Source: Trinickia sp. Y13 (GTDB lineage: Bacteria > Pseudomonadota > Gammaproteobacteria > Burkholderiales > Burkholderiaceae). From it: a stretch of DNA of 64,000 nt. The translations under genes and the position numbers were made by a program. The notes below the pieces were generated by a model. The model was given only the letters and a program-made list of their open reading frames with translations. It searched no databases and was not told the DNA's origin. Every line of letters starts with the position of its first letter. Within the stretch, counting starts at the first letter, position 1. This document shows, one piece after another, positions 52,009 to 61,230 of the stretch. The stretch lies in the NCBI RefSeq assembly GCF_029522115.1, contig NZ_JAKWFK010000003.1:372001-436000 (forward strand), in the 5' to 3' direction.

Positions 52009-52204
52009 TGCGGGCGACTTCCGATGCGCGCGAGCCGTTGCGTATCGCAGCGGGCCCAAAAACATTGCAGGGGTGACCGGTTGCGGCGCCGGCGATACCG
52101 CGCACCCATGCGCCGCTCGCCATGTCATTCGAACAAGTTCTCTACTATCGCCCAGGCACACGGCGCGTTAATCTTGCGCGTCGTTACTTGGAGCGATCAC
52201 AACA

Positions 52205-54391
52205 ATGAAACGAAACAAGTCTCTTTGGGTTGTAACGCTGCTGTCTTGCTTGACCGCCTCGAGCGCCGCTTGGTGTGCCGACACGCCCCCCGTCGCCCCG
52301 GTGCGCCCGGTGACCGACACCTACTTCGGCACGCCGTTCGTCGACAATTACCGCTACATGGAGAACCTGAAGGACCCAGAGGTTCAGTCCTGGATGAAAG
52401 CGCAGGACGACTACACGCGCCGCGTGTTGGCCGCGATTCCAGGGCGCGACGCGCTCGCTGCCCGCATCGAAACGCTGATGGGCGGCGATTTGCGGCGTAC
52501 GGATTTCACGCGCCGCGGTCATCGGCTGTTTTATCAAACGGCCGCGGCCGGTGAAAACCTCTTCAAGCTCGCGTATCGCGACGGCGTGGATGGGCCAGAG
52601 CACGTGCTCGTCGATCCGGCCCAACTCTCTACGGATAGCTCGCGCCATTTCGCGCTCGATTGGTATGCGCCGTCGTGGGACGGGCGCTATGTGGCCTACG
52701 GCATTTCGGAGGGTGGATCCGAAAAGAGCGTGCTGCATGTGGTCGATGTCGAAAGCGGCAAGACGCTTGCCGAGGCGATCGATCGCACGAGCGCCTGCGT
52801 CGTCTCGTGGCGCAACGACAACCGCTCGTTCTTTTATCTGCGCTACCCGCAGGCCGGCCCAGATACACCGCCCGCATTGAGCGAGTACAACGCGGTGACG
52901 CGGTTGCACGTGCTCGGCCGGCATGCCGATGGCGAAGGCGACGAGGCAGTCTTCGGCCGTGGCGTGTCGCCCAAGCTCGACGTGCCCGAGGGGCAGGGCG
53001 CCTACGTGTTGCTGTCGCCCGATTCGCCTTACGCCGTCGCCGTGGCGAATCACAATATGGACGAGAACCCGAACACCTTCTACGTCGCTCGAGTCGCGGA
53101 TATCCACGGCGCCGGCACGCCTTGGAAAAAGATCGCAAGCCCCGAGGACGGCGTCGTCGACGTGCAACTGCGCGGCGATCGCCTGTACGCGTTGACGGGC
53201 AAAGACGCCCCGCGTTTCAAGCTCGTATCGGCGCCGCTGGCACAGCCCGATCTCGCACACGCGCAGGTCGTCGTGCCGGAGGGGGCCAACGTCATCGACA
53301 CCTTCACGCTCGCAAGCGATGGCATCTATCTGGCTGAGCGCGCGGGCGCGACGTTCGAGTTGCATCGCACGAACTTGGACGGCAAGCACGGGCGCACGAT
53401 CGGGCTGCCGTTCGCGGGCGCGATTCGCGATCTTAAGCCCGACGCGAAGCTGCCGGGCGTGATGTTCGAGTTGCGAGGTTGGATCAAGGCGCCGCGCGAG
53501 CTGGCCTACGCGCCCGGGGCACAAGCGGCGGCCGATACGGGATTGATTCCGCCATCGAAGACCGAGTCCGACGAACTCGAAGCGCAGGAGACCTTCGCGA
53601 CGAGCTACGACGGCACCCGCGTGCCCGTTTCGATCATTTCGAAGAAGGGCATCCTGCGCGACGGCTCGCACCCGACCATCATCTACGGCTACGGCAGTTA
53701 CGGCTTGTCGCTGGATCCGAACTACCAAAGCGCATGGCGCGCTTGGTTCGAGCAGGGCGGCATCATGACGGTCGTGCACATGCGCGGCGGCGGCGAGTAT
53801 GGCGACGCCTGGCATCGCGCGGGGCAAAAGCGCTGGAAGATCAATACGATGTTCGACTTCCTGGCGGGCGCGCAGTACATGATCGATCAGGGCTACACGC
53901 AGCGCCGGTATTTGGTGGCTAACGGCCGCAGCGCCGGCGGGATAGTGATGGGCGGCGCGCTGACGATCGATCCGGGATTGTTCCGCGTGGTGCTCGACGA
54001 TGTCGGCGTATCGGACGCGTTGCGCTTCGAGACCGAGCCCAATGGGCCGCCGAACGTGCCCGAGATGGGCTCGACATCGAACGAAGCGGGATTTCACGGC
54101 CTCTATGCGATGAGTGCGTATGCGCACATTCATGACGGGACGCCCTATCCGGCGGTCATGTTCACGACGGGCGCCAACGATCCGCGCGTGTCGCCGTGGC
54201 ACATGCTGAAGATGACGGCACGCGTGCAGGCGGCGACTTCGAGCGGCCGGCCGGTCCTGCTGCGCGTCGACTACGATGCGGGGCACGGCATCGGCTCGAG
54301 CGTCAAGCAAACGGCCGATCGTTTCGCCGACGAGTGGGCGTTCTCGCTCTGGCAGGTGGGCGCACCCGGGTTTCAGCCGAAGGCGCATTGA
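52205..54391 (+). CDS. Secreted S9 family (prolyl oligopeptidase-type) serine peptidase
   Basis: A 728-residue peptidase. Residues 1-25 form a signal peptide (LWVVTLLSCLTASSAAWCA), so it should act in the periplasm or outside. The beta-propeller domain spans about 75-440 and the alpha/beta hydrolase domain follows. The nucleophile elbow NGRSAGG carries Ser576. The catalytic Asp is in TTGANDPRV and the His in DAGHGIGSS. The elbow GRSAGG resembles oligopeptidase B (basic-residue specificity) more than prolyl oligopeptidase (GGSNGG). The start is the ATG at 52205, with GGAG 11 bases upstream. Confidence 0.92.
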   Translation: MKRNKSLWVVTLLSCLTASSAAWCADTPPVAPVRPVTDTYFGTPFVDNYRYMENLKDPEVQSWMKAQDDYTRRVLAAIPGRDALAARIETLMGGDLRRTDFTRRGHRLFYQTAAAGENLFKLAYRDGVDGPEHVLVDPAQLSTDSSRHFALDWYAPSWDGRYVAYGISEGGSEKSVLHVVDVESGKTLAEAIDRTSACVVSWRNDNRSFFYLRYPQAGPDTPPALSEYNAVTRLHVLGRHADGEGDEAVFGRGVSPKLDVPEGQGAYVLLSPDSPYAVAVANHNMDENPNTFYVARVADIHGAGTPWKKIASPEDGVVDVQLRGDRLYALTGKDAPRFKLVSAPLAQPDLAHAQVVVPEGANVIDTFTLASDGIYLAERAGATFELHRTNLDGKHGRTIGLPFAGAIRDLKPDAKLPGVMFELRGWIKAPRELAYAPGAQAAADTGLIPPSKTESDELEAQETFATSYDGTRVPVSIISKKGILRDGSHPTIIYGYGSYGLSLDPNYQSAWRAWFEQGGIMTVVHMRGGGEYGDAWHRAGQKRWKINTMFDFLAGAQYMIDQGYTQRRYLVANGRSAGGIVMGGALTIDPGLFRVVLDDVGVSDALRFETEPNGPPNVPEMGSTSNEAGFHGLYAMSAYAHIHDGTPYPAVMFTTGANDPRVSPWHMLKMTARVQAATSSGRPVLLRVDYDAGHGIGSSVKQTADRFADEWAFSLWQVGAPGFQPKAH

Positions 54392-54436
54392 GCGGGTCGA
54401 CCGGCCGGCGCCCGGCGCGCGAGCGGGGCGGGCGCG

Positions 54437-54853
54437 CTACGCGCTACGGCGCGCGTCGCCGTTGCCGTCGTTGCGGCGGCCGTTCGCTACGGCCGGTTTC
54501 CCGAACCATGCCACCTCCGATTGCAGCGCGGCGGCATAAGAGGACCAGCCCTGCGCGTTGTCGCGGAAAAGGTGCTCGCGTACGGAGGCGGCAAGCGCAG
54601 CGCGATCGAGCGGCGCTTCCAAGAGCAACTGCGGCCACAAGCAAAACGCGCGCAAGGCGGCCGTCGCAAGCTCGCGCACGGTCATTTGCTGATAGCTGTA
54701 TTCGAGAAGCGGGACGTCGGCGAGCAACGGTTGCGCTTCGATCAGTTCCGCGAGCGTCTCGTCGCCGCGCTCGTGTTCCATCAGCAGGCTCGTCGTCTGC
54801 AATACGCCGCCCAAATGCAGCAGCAGGGCTCGGCGCTCGTAGCTGTCGTCCAT
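54437..54853 (-). CDS. Hypothetical helical protein
   Basis: A 138-residue protein that I do not recognise. It is soluble, acidic and predicted to be helical: DDSYERRALLLHLGGVLQTT, LLADVPLLEYSYQQMTVREL, then LRAFCLWPQLLLEAP. A low-complexity Asn/Gly/Arg tail ends it. The ATG at 54853 has AAGGAG 8 bases upstream; a longer form from 55009 is rejected. It converges on the S9 peptidase and is divergent from the DJ-1 family gene. Confidence 0.7.
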   Translation of the reverse strand: MDDSYERRALLLHLGGVLQTTSLLMEHERGDETLAELIEAQPLLADVPLLEYSYQQMTVRELATAALRAFCLWPQLLLEAPLDRAALAASVREHLFRDNAQGWSSYAAALQSEVAWFGKPAVANGRRNDGNGDARRSA

Positions 54854-55065
54854 GCGATGCTCCTTGCCGCGATGATGCGGCCCTGGTTTCCATTCGCGCG
54901 CGCCTGCGGGGCCGACGCTACCCTTGTAGCCATCGTAGGCGAGCGCGGCTGTCCACACGTTGATTGGCGTCAATTGCACCGCTCGCCATTTTTTGATTAC
55001 ATGGCGCATTGGGCATAGGATAGTGCACCCCCGAACCCATACAAGTCGCTACCCCGCTAAATCCT

Positions 55066-55668
55066 ATGCATATCGCCATCCTGACCTTCGACGGTTTCAA
55101 TGAACTCGACTCGCTGATTGCACTGGGCGTGCTCAATCGTGTCAAAAAGGCGGATTGGCGCGTATCGCTGTGTTGCCCGCAAGGCGAGGTCGTTTCGATG
55201 AACGGTGTCCGCGTGCGCGCGCAGTCGCTGCTCGAGGACGCCCACGCCGCGGACGCCGTGCTGGTCGGTAGCGGCATGAAGACGCGCGAGATCGTCGCCG
55301 ACGCGCAACTGTTGCCGCGCCTCGCGCTGGATCCGAGCCGTCAATTGATTGCGGCGCAGTGCTCGGGCGCGCTGATCTTAGCGAAGCTGGGCCTGCTCGA
55401 GGGCATCGCGGCTTGCACGGATTTGACGACCAAGCCTTGGGTGCTAGAGGCCGGGGTGGAGGTGCTCAATCAGCCGTTTTTCGCGAAAGGGAACGTCGCG
55501 ACGGCGGGCGGCTGCCTGGCCTCGCCTTATCTCGCCGCGTGGATCATTGCGCGCACGGAAGGGATCGACGCCGCCGCTTCGGCGCTGCATTACGTGGCGC
55601 CCGTGGGCGAAAAAGAGACGTACGTGGAAAACGCGCTCAAGCGCATCTCGCCTTACTTGGTTCCGTAA
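55066..55668 (+). CDS. DJ-1/PfpI family protein
   Basis: A 200-residue class I GATase-like protein. The nucleophile Cys99 sits in AAQCSGALILAKLGLL. An acidic residue in FDGFNELD (Glu13) occupies the position that tunes the Cys in DJ-1 proteins. Relatives include isonitrile hydratase, glyoxalase III and the sensor part of GATase-AraC regulators, so a precise reaction cannot be given. No DNA-binding domain is attached. It lies upstream of the nar operon on the same strand but is separated from it by 338 bp with FNR-type boxes. Confidence 0.85.
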   Translation: MHIAILTFDGFNELDSLIALGVLNRVKKADWRVSLCCPQGEVVSMNGVRVRAQSLLEDAHAADAVLVGSGMKTREIVADAQLLPRLALDPSRQLIAAQCSGALILAKLGLLEGIAACTDLTTKPWVLEAGVEVLNQPFFAKGNVATAGGCLASPYLAAWIIARTEGIDAAASALHYVAPVGEKETYVENALKRISPYLVP

Positions 55669-55797
55669 TAGGCCAGGCGTCCCGCCCGGGGCGCCGTCCA
55701 TGCCGAGCGCGCGTGCACTGCCGCCGGGCGTTCGTCCCTTGCCGCGCTCGGACGGCCGCAGTTCGATCGATTCTGCCCCTCTCCCTCTCGCGCGAAT

Positions 55798-55811
55798 TTG
55801 ACGCGCGTCAA
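55798..55811 (+). promoter_or_regulatory. FNR-type box, distal
   Basis: TTGAC-GCGC-GTCAA, a perfect inverted repeat differing from the FNR/Anr consensus (TTGAT-N4-ATCAA) at one base per arm. Its centre is 82 bp upstream of the proximal box. Confidence 0.55.
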
Positions 55812-55879
55812 CACCTCGCATGAACGCGACAGAGTCGCCTCGGACATCTTGTCGCGAGAAATATCACTCTTTGAGCTAG

Positions 55880-55893
55880 TTGATCCGCATCAA
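55880..55893 (+). promoter_or_regulatory. FNR-type box, proximal, before narK
   Basis: TTGAT-CCGC-ATCAA, an exact match to the FNR/Anr consensus. A -10-like TTAGTT at 55915-55920 fits a class II promoter with the box near -41.5 and transcription starting near 55928. This implies anaerobic induction of narKGHJI. Confidence 0.8.
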
Positions 55894-56006
55894 TTTGTGC
55901 GGCGCGCCGACCGGTTAGTTTCTCAGTCGTCGGCGCGAGCTTGCTCGCAACACCTGTCGAACTAGCCGCGACGCCGACGCCCAATCCAATCGATAGAGGT
56001 GTCGTC

Positions 56007-57416
56007 ATGCACATCCGTTCGCTGACGCAGCGAAGCGGTCATACGCTCGAAATCTGGACGCCGGAAGACAAAGCTTTTTGGGAACGCGAGGGCGAAGCCG
56101 TCGCAAAGTTGAACCTGTGGATCTCGGTGCCGGCGCTGTTCCTGGCGTTTGCAATCTGGCAGGTATGGAGCGTCGTTGCGGTGAGTTTGCCGGCGCTCGG
56201 CTTCAAGTACTCGACCGACCAACTCTTCTGGCTCGCGGCGGCGCCGGCGCTCAGCGGCGCGACGTTGCGCATCTTCTACTCGTTCATGGTCCCGCTCGTC
56301 GGCGGCCGGCGCTGGACCGCGATTTCCACCGCTTCGCTGCTCGTGCCCGCACTTGGCATCGGCTTCGCGGTGCAAGACAACACGACGCCTTACACGACGA
56401 TGCTCGTACTCGCATTGCTGTGCGGCTTCGGCGGTGGCAACTTCAGCTCGAGCATGGCCAACATCAGCTTCTTCTTTCCGAAGGAGCGCAAGGGATCGGC
56501 GCTTGGCGTGAATGCCGGGCTCGGCAACCTCGGCGTGTCCGTCGTTCAGTTCTTGAGTCCGCTCGTTGTCACGGTCGGCGTGCTCGGCATCTTCGGAGGC
56601 GCACCGCAAACGATCATCAAGGCCGGTCATACGTCCCAAGTTTGGATGCAAAACGCAGCATTCATTTGGGTGCCGTGGATCGCCGCCGCCTCGATCGCCG
56701 CTTGGTTCGGCATGAACGACATCGCGCAAGCGAAAGCCTCGTTTGCGGCGCAAGCGGCGATTTTCCGCCGCAAGCACAACTGGCTCATGTGCTTGCTCTA
56801 TTTGGGCACCTTCGGTTCGTTCATCGGTTATGCCGCCGGCTTCCCGCTGTTGATCAAGAATGAATTCCCGGCCATCAATCCGCTCGCCTATGCCTGGCTC
56901 GGTCCGCTGATCGGCGCGATCGTGCGGCCGTTCGGCGGCTGGCTCGCCGATAAGCTGGGCGGCGCGCGCGTCACGCTGTGGAACTTCGTGGTCATGGCGC
57001 TGGCCGTGGGCGGCGTGCTGTTCTTCTTGCCGTCGGGACCGTCGGGCGGCAGCTTTGGCGGCTTCTTCGTCAGCTTCCTCGTGCTGTTCTTCACGACGGG
57101 CATCGGCAACGGTTCGACCTTCCGCATGATTCCCGCGATCTTTCTCGCGTTGAATCTGCGCGAAGCAGACCCGCGCGATCGCGACGCCGTCGAGCGCGCG
57201 ACCAAGCAAGGCAACACCGAAGCCGCGGCGACGCTCGGCTTCACGGCGGCGTTTGCCGCATACGGCGGCTTCTTCATCCCGAAGAGCTACGGCAGCTCGA
57301 TCAAGCTGACCGGCGGTCCGGAGGCCGCGCTGTACCTGTTCATCGGCTTTTATCTGATCTGTATCGCGGTGACGTGGTGGCACTACGCGCGCCGCCGAGC
57401 ACCCATGCCTTGTTGA
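56007..57416 (+). CDS. narK: Nitrate/nitrite transporter NarK
   Basis: A 469-residue MFS transporter of the nitrate/nitrite porter family, about twelve helices. Typical motifs: GGGNFSSSMANISFFFPKERKG (the first part of the nitrate signature), KGSALGVNAGLGNLGVS, and FGGWLADKLGGARVT. The C-terminal half has TTGIGNGSTFRMIPAIF. It is a single domain rather than the NarK1-NarK2 fusion found in some relatives. The ATG at 56007 has AGAGGTG 7 bases upstream. It ends 13 bp before narG and shares its promoter. Confidence 0.95.
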   Translation: MHIRSLTQRSGHTLEIWTPEDKAFWEREGEAVAKLNLWISVPALFLAFAIWQVWSVVAVSLPALGFKYSTDQLFWLAAAPALSGATLRIFYSFMVPLVGGRRWTAISTASLLVPALGIGFAVQDNTTPYTTMLVLALLCGFGGGNFSSSMANISFFFPKERKGSALGVNAGLGNLGVSVVQFLSPLVVTVGVLGIFGGAPQTIIKAGHTSQVWMQNAAFIWVPWIAAASIAAWFGMNDIAQAKASFAAQAAIFRRKHNWLMCLLYLGTFGSFIGYAAGFPLLIKNEFPAINPLAYAWLGPLIGAIVRPFGGWLADKLGGARVTLWNFVVMALAVGGVLFFLPSGPSGGSFGGFFVSFLVLFFTTGIGNGSTFRMIPAIFLALNLREADPRDRDAVERATKQGNTEAAATLGFTAAFAAYGGFFIPKSYGSSIKLTGGPEAALYLFIGFYLICIAVTWWHYARRRAPMPC

Positions 57417-57429
57417 GTTCGGAGCATCC

Positions 57430-60400
57430 ATGAGTCACTTTCTCGATCGTCTGATTCACTTTGCGCTGCCGTCCGAGCGCTTTTCGGAAGGCCACGGCGT
57501 GACCACTGGCGAAAATCGCAAGTGGGAGGATGCCTATCGCAATCGGTGGTCGCACGACAAGATCGTGCGTAGCACGCACGGCGTCAATTGCACGGGATCC
57601 TGCTCGTGGAAAATTTACGTGAAAGGCGGCATCGTCACCTGGGAAACCCAGCAGACGGACTATCCGCGCACGCGCTGGGACATGCCCAATCACGAGCCGC
57701 GCGGTTGCGCGCGCGGCGCTTCGTACTCGTGGTACCTGTACAGCGCGAATCGAGTCAAATACCCGATGGTGCGGGGCCGATTGCTCAAGCGCTGGCGCGC
57801 TGCGCTCGCGCAACTCACCGATCCGGTCGAGGCTTGGGCGTCGATCGTCGAAGACGACGAGGCACGGCGCGATTATCAGCAGGCGCGCGGCATGGGCGGC
57901 TTCGTGCGCAGTTCGTGGGACGAGGTCAATCGACTCGTCGCGGCGGCGAACGTCTACACGATCAAACGCCACGGACCCGATCGCGTCATCGGTTTCTCGC
58001 CGATCCCCGCCATGAGCATGGTCAGCTACGCAGCGGGCAGCCGCTACCTGAGCTTGATCGGCGGCGTGTGCATGAGCTTCTACGATTGGTATTGCGATCT
58101 GCCGCCGTCTAGCCCGCAAGTGTGGGGCGAGCAAACGGACGTCCCCGAATCGGCCGATTGGTACAACTCGACGTTCATTGTCGCCTGGGGCAGCAACGTC
58201 CCGCAAACACGCACGCCCGATGCGCACTTCTTCACCGAGGTGCGCTACAAAGGCACGAAGACGGTCGCGATCACGCCCGATTACAGCGAAGTGGCCAAGC
58301 TCGCCGACCTCTGGCTGCACCCGAAGCAAGGCACGGACGCCGCCCTTGCGATGGCGATGGGCCACGTCGTGCTGACGGAATTCTTCTTCCGCAAACGCAG
58401 CGCGTACTTCGACGACTACGTGCGCCGGTACACCGACATGCCGATGCTCGTGATGCTCAAGCGGCACACGTTGCCCGACGGCAGCACGACGCTCGTGCCC
58501 GATCGCTATCTGCGCGCGACCGACTTCGACGGGAAACTCGGGCAGGACAACAATCCAGAATGGAAGACCGTCGCGTTCGATCGTTCGGGCCGCGTCGTGT
58601 TGCCCAACGGCTCGATCGGTTTCCGCTGGGGCGCGGAGGGGCGCGACGATACCGGCAAGTGGAACCTCGAAGAGAAAGATGCGCAAAGCGGGGAAGCCGC
58701 GAGCCTGAAACTGTCGGTGCTCGAAGATGGCGCGCAGGCGCACGAGATCGTCGACGTGGCGTTCCCGTACTTCGGCGGCGTGCACAATCCGCATTTCCCT
58801 GCGAACGAGCAAAGCGGCCGCATCAACGTGGCCCGTGTGCCGGCAGTGCGCCTTGCGCTCGCGGGCGAACAAGGCGCGAACGAAACGTTCGTGGCGACCG
58901 TCTTCGATCTGCAAGCCGCGCAATACGGCGTGGACCGCGGGTTGGGCAGCGGCGCCTCGAGCTATGACGCGGACACCGCCTATACGCCGGCGTGGGCCGA
59001 ATCGATCACAGGCGTCGCACGCGGGCAGATCGTTGCGCTCGCTCGCCAGTTTGCCGAGAACGCGGACAAGACGCACGGCAAGTCGATGGTCATCATCGGC
59101 GCAGGCATGAACCATTGGTACCACGCCGACATGAACTACCGCGGCATCATCAACCTATTGATGATGTGCGGCTGCATCGGCCGCAGCGGCGGTGGGTGGG
59201 CGCACTATGTCGGCCAGGAAAAGCTGAGGCCGCAAACGGGCTGGACCGCGCTCGCGTTCGCGCTCGACTGGGTGCGGCCGCCGCGTCAAACGAACAGCAC
59301 GAGCTTCTTCTATGCGCATACCGATCAATGGCGCTATGAAAAGCTGAGTCCCGACGAAATCGCCTCGCCTCTGGCCGACGCTTCGCAAGCGCAGGCGAGC
59401 ATGATCGACTACAACGTTCGCGCCGAGCGGATGGGGTGGCTGCCGAGCGCACCGCAGTTGAAGACGAACCCGCTGCATCTCGCGCAGATGGCCGCGGCGG
59501 ACGGCAAGGACATCCGCGACTTCGTCGCGCAGGGTTTGGAGAGCGGCAGCTTGCAAATGAGCTGCGAGGATCCGGATGCGCCCGAGAATTGGCCGCGCAA
59601 CATGTTCGTGTGGCGCTCGAATTTGCTGGGATCGTCCGGCAAGGGGCACGAGTACTTCTGCAAGCACTTCCTCGGCACGAGCAACGGCGTGCAGGGCAAG
59701 GACTTGGGCCCGGACGACGCCAAACCGCAAGAAGTGAATTGGCACGCGCAAGCGCCGGAGGGCAAGCTCGATCTGCTCGTCACGCTCGATTTCCGCATGA
59801 GCACGACGTGCCTGTATTCCGACATCGTGCTGCCGACGGCGAGCTGGTACGAAAAGAACGACCTCAACACGAGCGACATGCACCCGTTCGTCCACCCGCT
59901 CTCGGCGGCCGTGGACCCGGTCTGGCAATCGCGCTCCGATTGGGAAATCTACAAAGGCTTCGCGAAAGCGTTCAGCGAAGTCTGTCCGGGGCACTTGGGC
60001 GTGGAAGAGGATGTCGTGATGACGCCGCTCATGCACGACACGCCGGGCGAGCTCGCACAGCCGTTCGAAGTGCGCGAATGGCGCAAGGGGGAGTGCCGCG
60101 CAATCCCCGGCAAGACCGCGCCGCAAGTGACGCTCGTCGAACGCGACTATCCAAACCTGTACAAACGCTTCACCGCGCTCGGCCCGCTCATGTCGAAGAT
60201 CGGCAACGGCGGCAAGGGCATCGCGTGGAAAACGGAGGTCGAAGTCGAACAGTTGGGAGAACTGAACGGCTTGACGGAAGAGGAAGGCGTCACGCGCGGG
60301 ATGCCGCGCATCGTCACCGACATCGATGCCTGCGAAGTCATTTTGCAACTTGCGCCGGAGACGAACGGGCACGTTGCGGTCAAGGCGTGGGAAGCGTTGT

Positions 60401-61230
60401 CCAAGGCCACGGGGCGCGATCACAGCCATCTGGCCTTGCCGCGCGAGGACGAAAAGATTCGCTATCGCGACGTGCAAGCGCAGCCGCGCAAGATCATCAG
60501 CTCGCCCACGTGGAGCGGCATCGAGAGCGAGACCGTCAGCTATAACGCCGGCTACACGAACGTCTACGAACTGATTCCATGGCGCACGCTCACGGGCCGT
60601 CAGCAGTTCTACCAAGACCATCCTTGGATGATCGCGTTCGGCGAAGGCTTCTCGACTTACCGGCCGCCGGTCGATCTGAAGGCGACGGCGTTGATGAACG
60701 GCGTCAAGCCGAACGGCAATGCCGAGATCGTGCTGAACTTCATCACGCCGCATCAAAAGTGGGGCATTCACAGCACGTACAGCGATAACTTGCTGATGCT
60801 CACGCTCAATCGCGGCGGCCCTTGCGTGTGGATCAGCGAGGACGACGCACGCCTCGCCGGCATCGAGGACAACGACTGGATCGAGCTGTTCAACGTCAAC
60901 GGCGCGATCGCGGCGCGGGCGGTCGTCAGTCAACGCGTCAACCCCGGCATGGTGCTGATGTACCACGCGCAGGAAAAAATCATCAACACGCCCGGTTCGG
61001 AGATCACGGGCGTGCGCGGCGGGATCCATAACTCGGTGACGCGCATTGTGCTCAAGCCGACGCACATGATCGGCGGCTACGCGCAACTGAGCTACGGCTT
61101 CAACTATTACGGAACGATCGGCACGAACCGCGACGAATTCGTGGTCGTGCGCAAGATGCGGCGCGTCGATTGGCTCGACGAGCCCGCTGCTGCGGTAAGC
61201 GCGGAGCAAACGCAAGGAGCTGGAAAATGA
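57430..61230 (+). CDS. narG: Respiratory nitrate reductase alpha subunit
   Basis: A 1266-residue molybdenum enzyme subunit that reduces nitrate to nitrite on the cytoplasmic side of the membrane. It is collinear with E. coli NarG. The FS0 cluster has the His-Cys ligand set in STHGVNCTGSCSW and the fourth Cys in RGCARGASYS. The Mo-ligand Asp lies in YDWYCDLPPSSPQVWGEQTD. The bis-MGD-binding segments include TPDAHFFTEVRYKGTKTVA, MNHWYHADMNYRG and the C-terminal HSTYSDNLLMLTLNRGGP. GGAG lies just before the ATG. The stop overlaps the narH ATG by four bases. Confidence 0.98.
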   Translation: MSHFLDRLIHFALPSERFSEGHGVTTGENRKWEDAYRNRWSHDKIVRSTHGVNCTGSCSWKIYVKGGIVTWETQQTDYPRTRWDMPNHEPRGCARGASYSWYLYSANRVKYPMVRGRLLKRWRAALAQLTDPVEAWASIVEDDEARRDYQQARGMGGFVRSSWDEVNRLVAAANVYTIKRHGPDRVIGFSPIPAMSMVSYAAGSRYLSLIGGVCMSFYDWYCDLPPSSPQVWGEQTDVPESADWYNSTFIVAWGSNVPQTRTPDAHFFTEVRYKGTKTVAITPDYSEVAKLADLWLHPKQGTDAALAMAMGHVVLTEFFFRKRSAYFDDYVRRYTDMPMLVMLKRHTLPDGSTTLVPDRYLRATDFDGKLGQDNNPEWKTVAFDRSGRVVLPNGSIGFRWGAEGRDDTGKWNLEEKDAQSGEAASLKLSVLEDGAQAHEIVDVAFPYFGGVHNPHFPANEQSGRINVARVPAVRLALAGEQGANETFVATVFDLQAAQYGVDRGLGSGASSYDADTAYTPAWAESITGVARGQIVALARQFAENADKTHGKSMVIIGAGMNHWYHADMNYRGIINLLMMCGCIGRSGGGWAHYVGQEKLRPQTGWTALAFALDWVRPPRQTNSTSFFYAHTDQWRYEKLSPDEIASPLADASQAQASMIDYNVRAERMGWLPSAPQLKTNPLHLAQMAAADGKDIRDFVAQGLESGSLQMSCEDPDAPENWPRNMFVWRSNLLGSSGKGHEYFCKHFLGTSNGVQGKDLGPDDAKPQEVNWHAQAPEGKLDLLVTLDFRMSTTCLYSDIVLPTASWYEKNDLNTSDMHPFVHPLSAAVDPVWQSRSDWEIYKGFAKAFSEVCPGHLGVEEDVVMTPLMHDTPGELAQPFEVREWRKGECRAIPGKTAPQVTLVERDYPNLYKRFTALGPLMSKIGNGGKGIAWKTEVEVEQLGELNGLTEEEGVTRGMPRIVTDIDACEVILQLAPETNGHVAVKAWEALSKATGRDHSHLALPREDEKIRYRDVQAQPRKIISSPTWSGIESETVSYNAGYTNVYELIPWRTLTGRQQFYQDHPWMIAFGEGFSTYRPPVDLKATALMNGVKPNGNAEIVLNFITPHQKWGIHSTYSDNLLMLTLNRGGPCVWISEDDARLAGIEDNDWIELFNVNGAIAARAVVSQRVNPGMVLMYHAQEKIINTPGSEITGVRGGIHNSVTRIVLKPTHMIGGYAQLSYGFNYYGTIGTNRDEFVVVRKMRRVDWLDEPAAAVSAEQTQGAGK

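Larger units (their letters stand above)
55669..56006. other. 338-bp promoter region of the nar operon
   Basis: It contains two FNR-type boxes (listed separately), a -10-like TTAGTT near 55915 and the narK leader. No small gene or terminator for the preceding DJ-1 gene is evident. I searched by eye for NarL heptamers and did not find a convincing group. Confidence 0.6.

Noticed and set aside
52184-54388. 734-codon minus-strand frame over the S9 peptidase
   Set aside because: Antisense shadow. The plus-strand product has a signal peptide and an intact catalytic triad.
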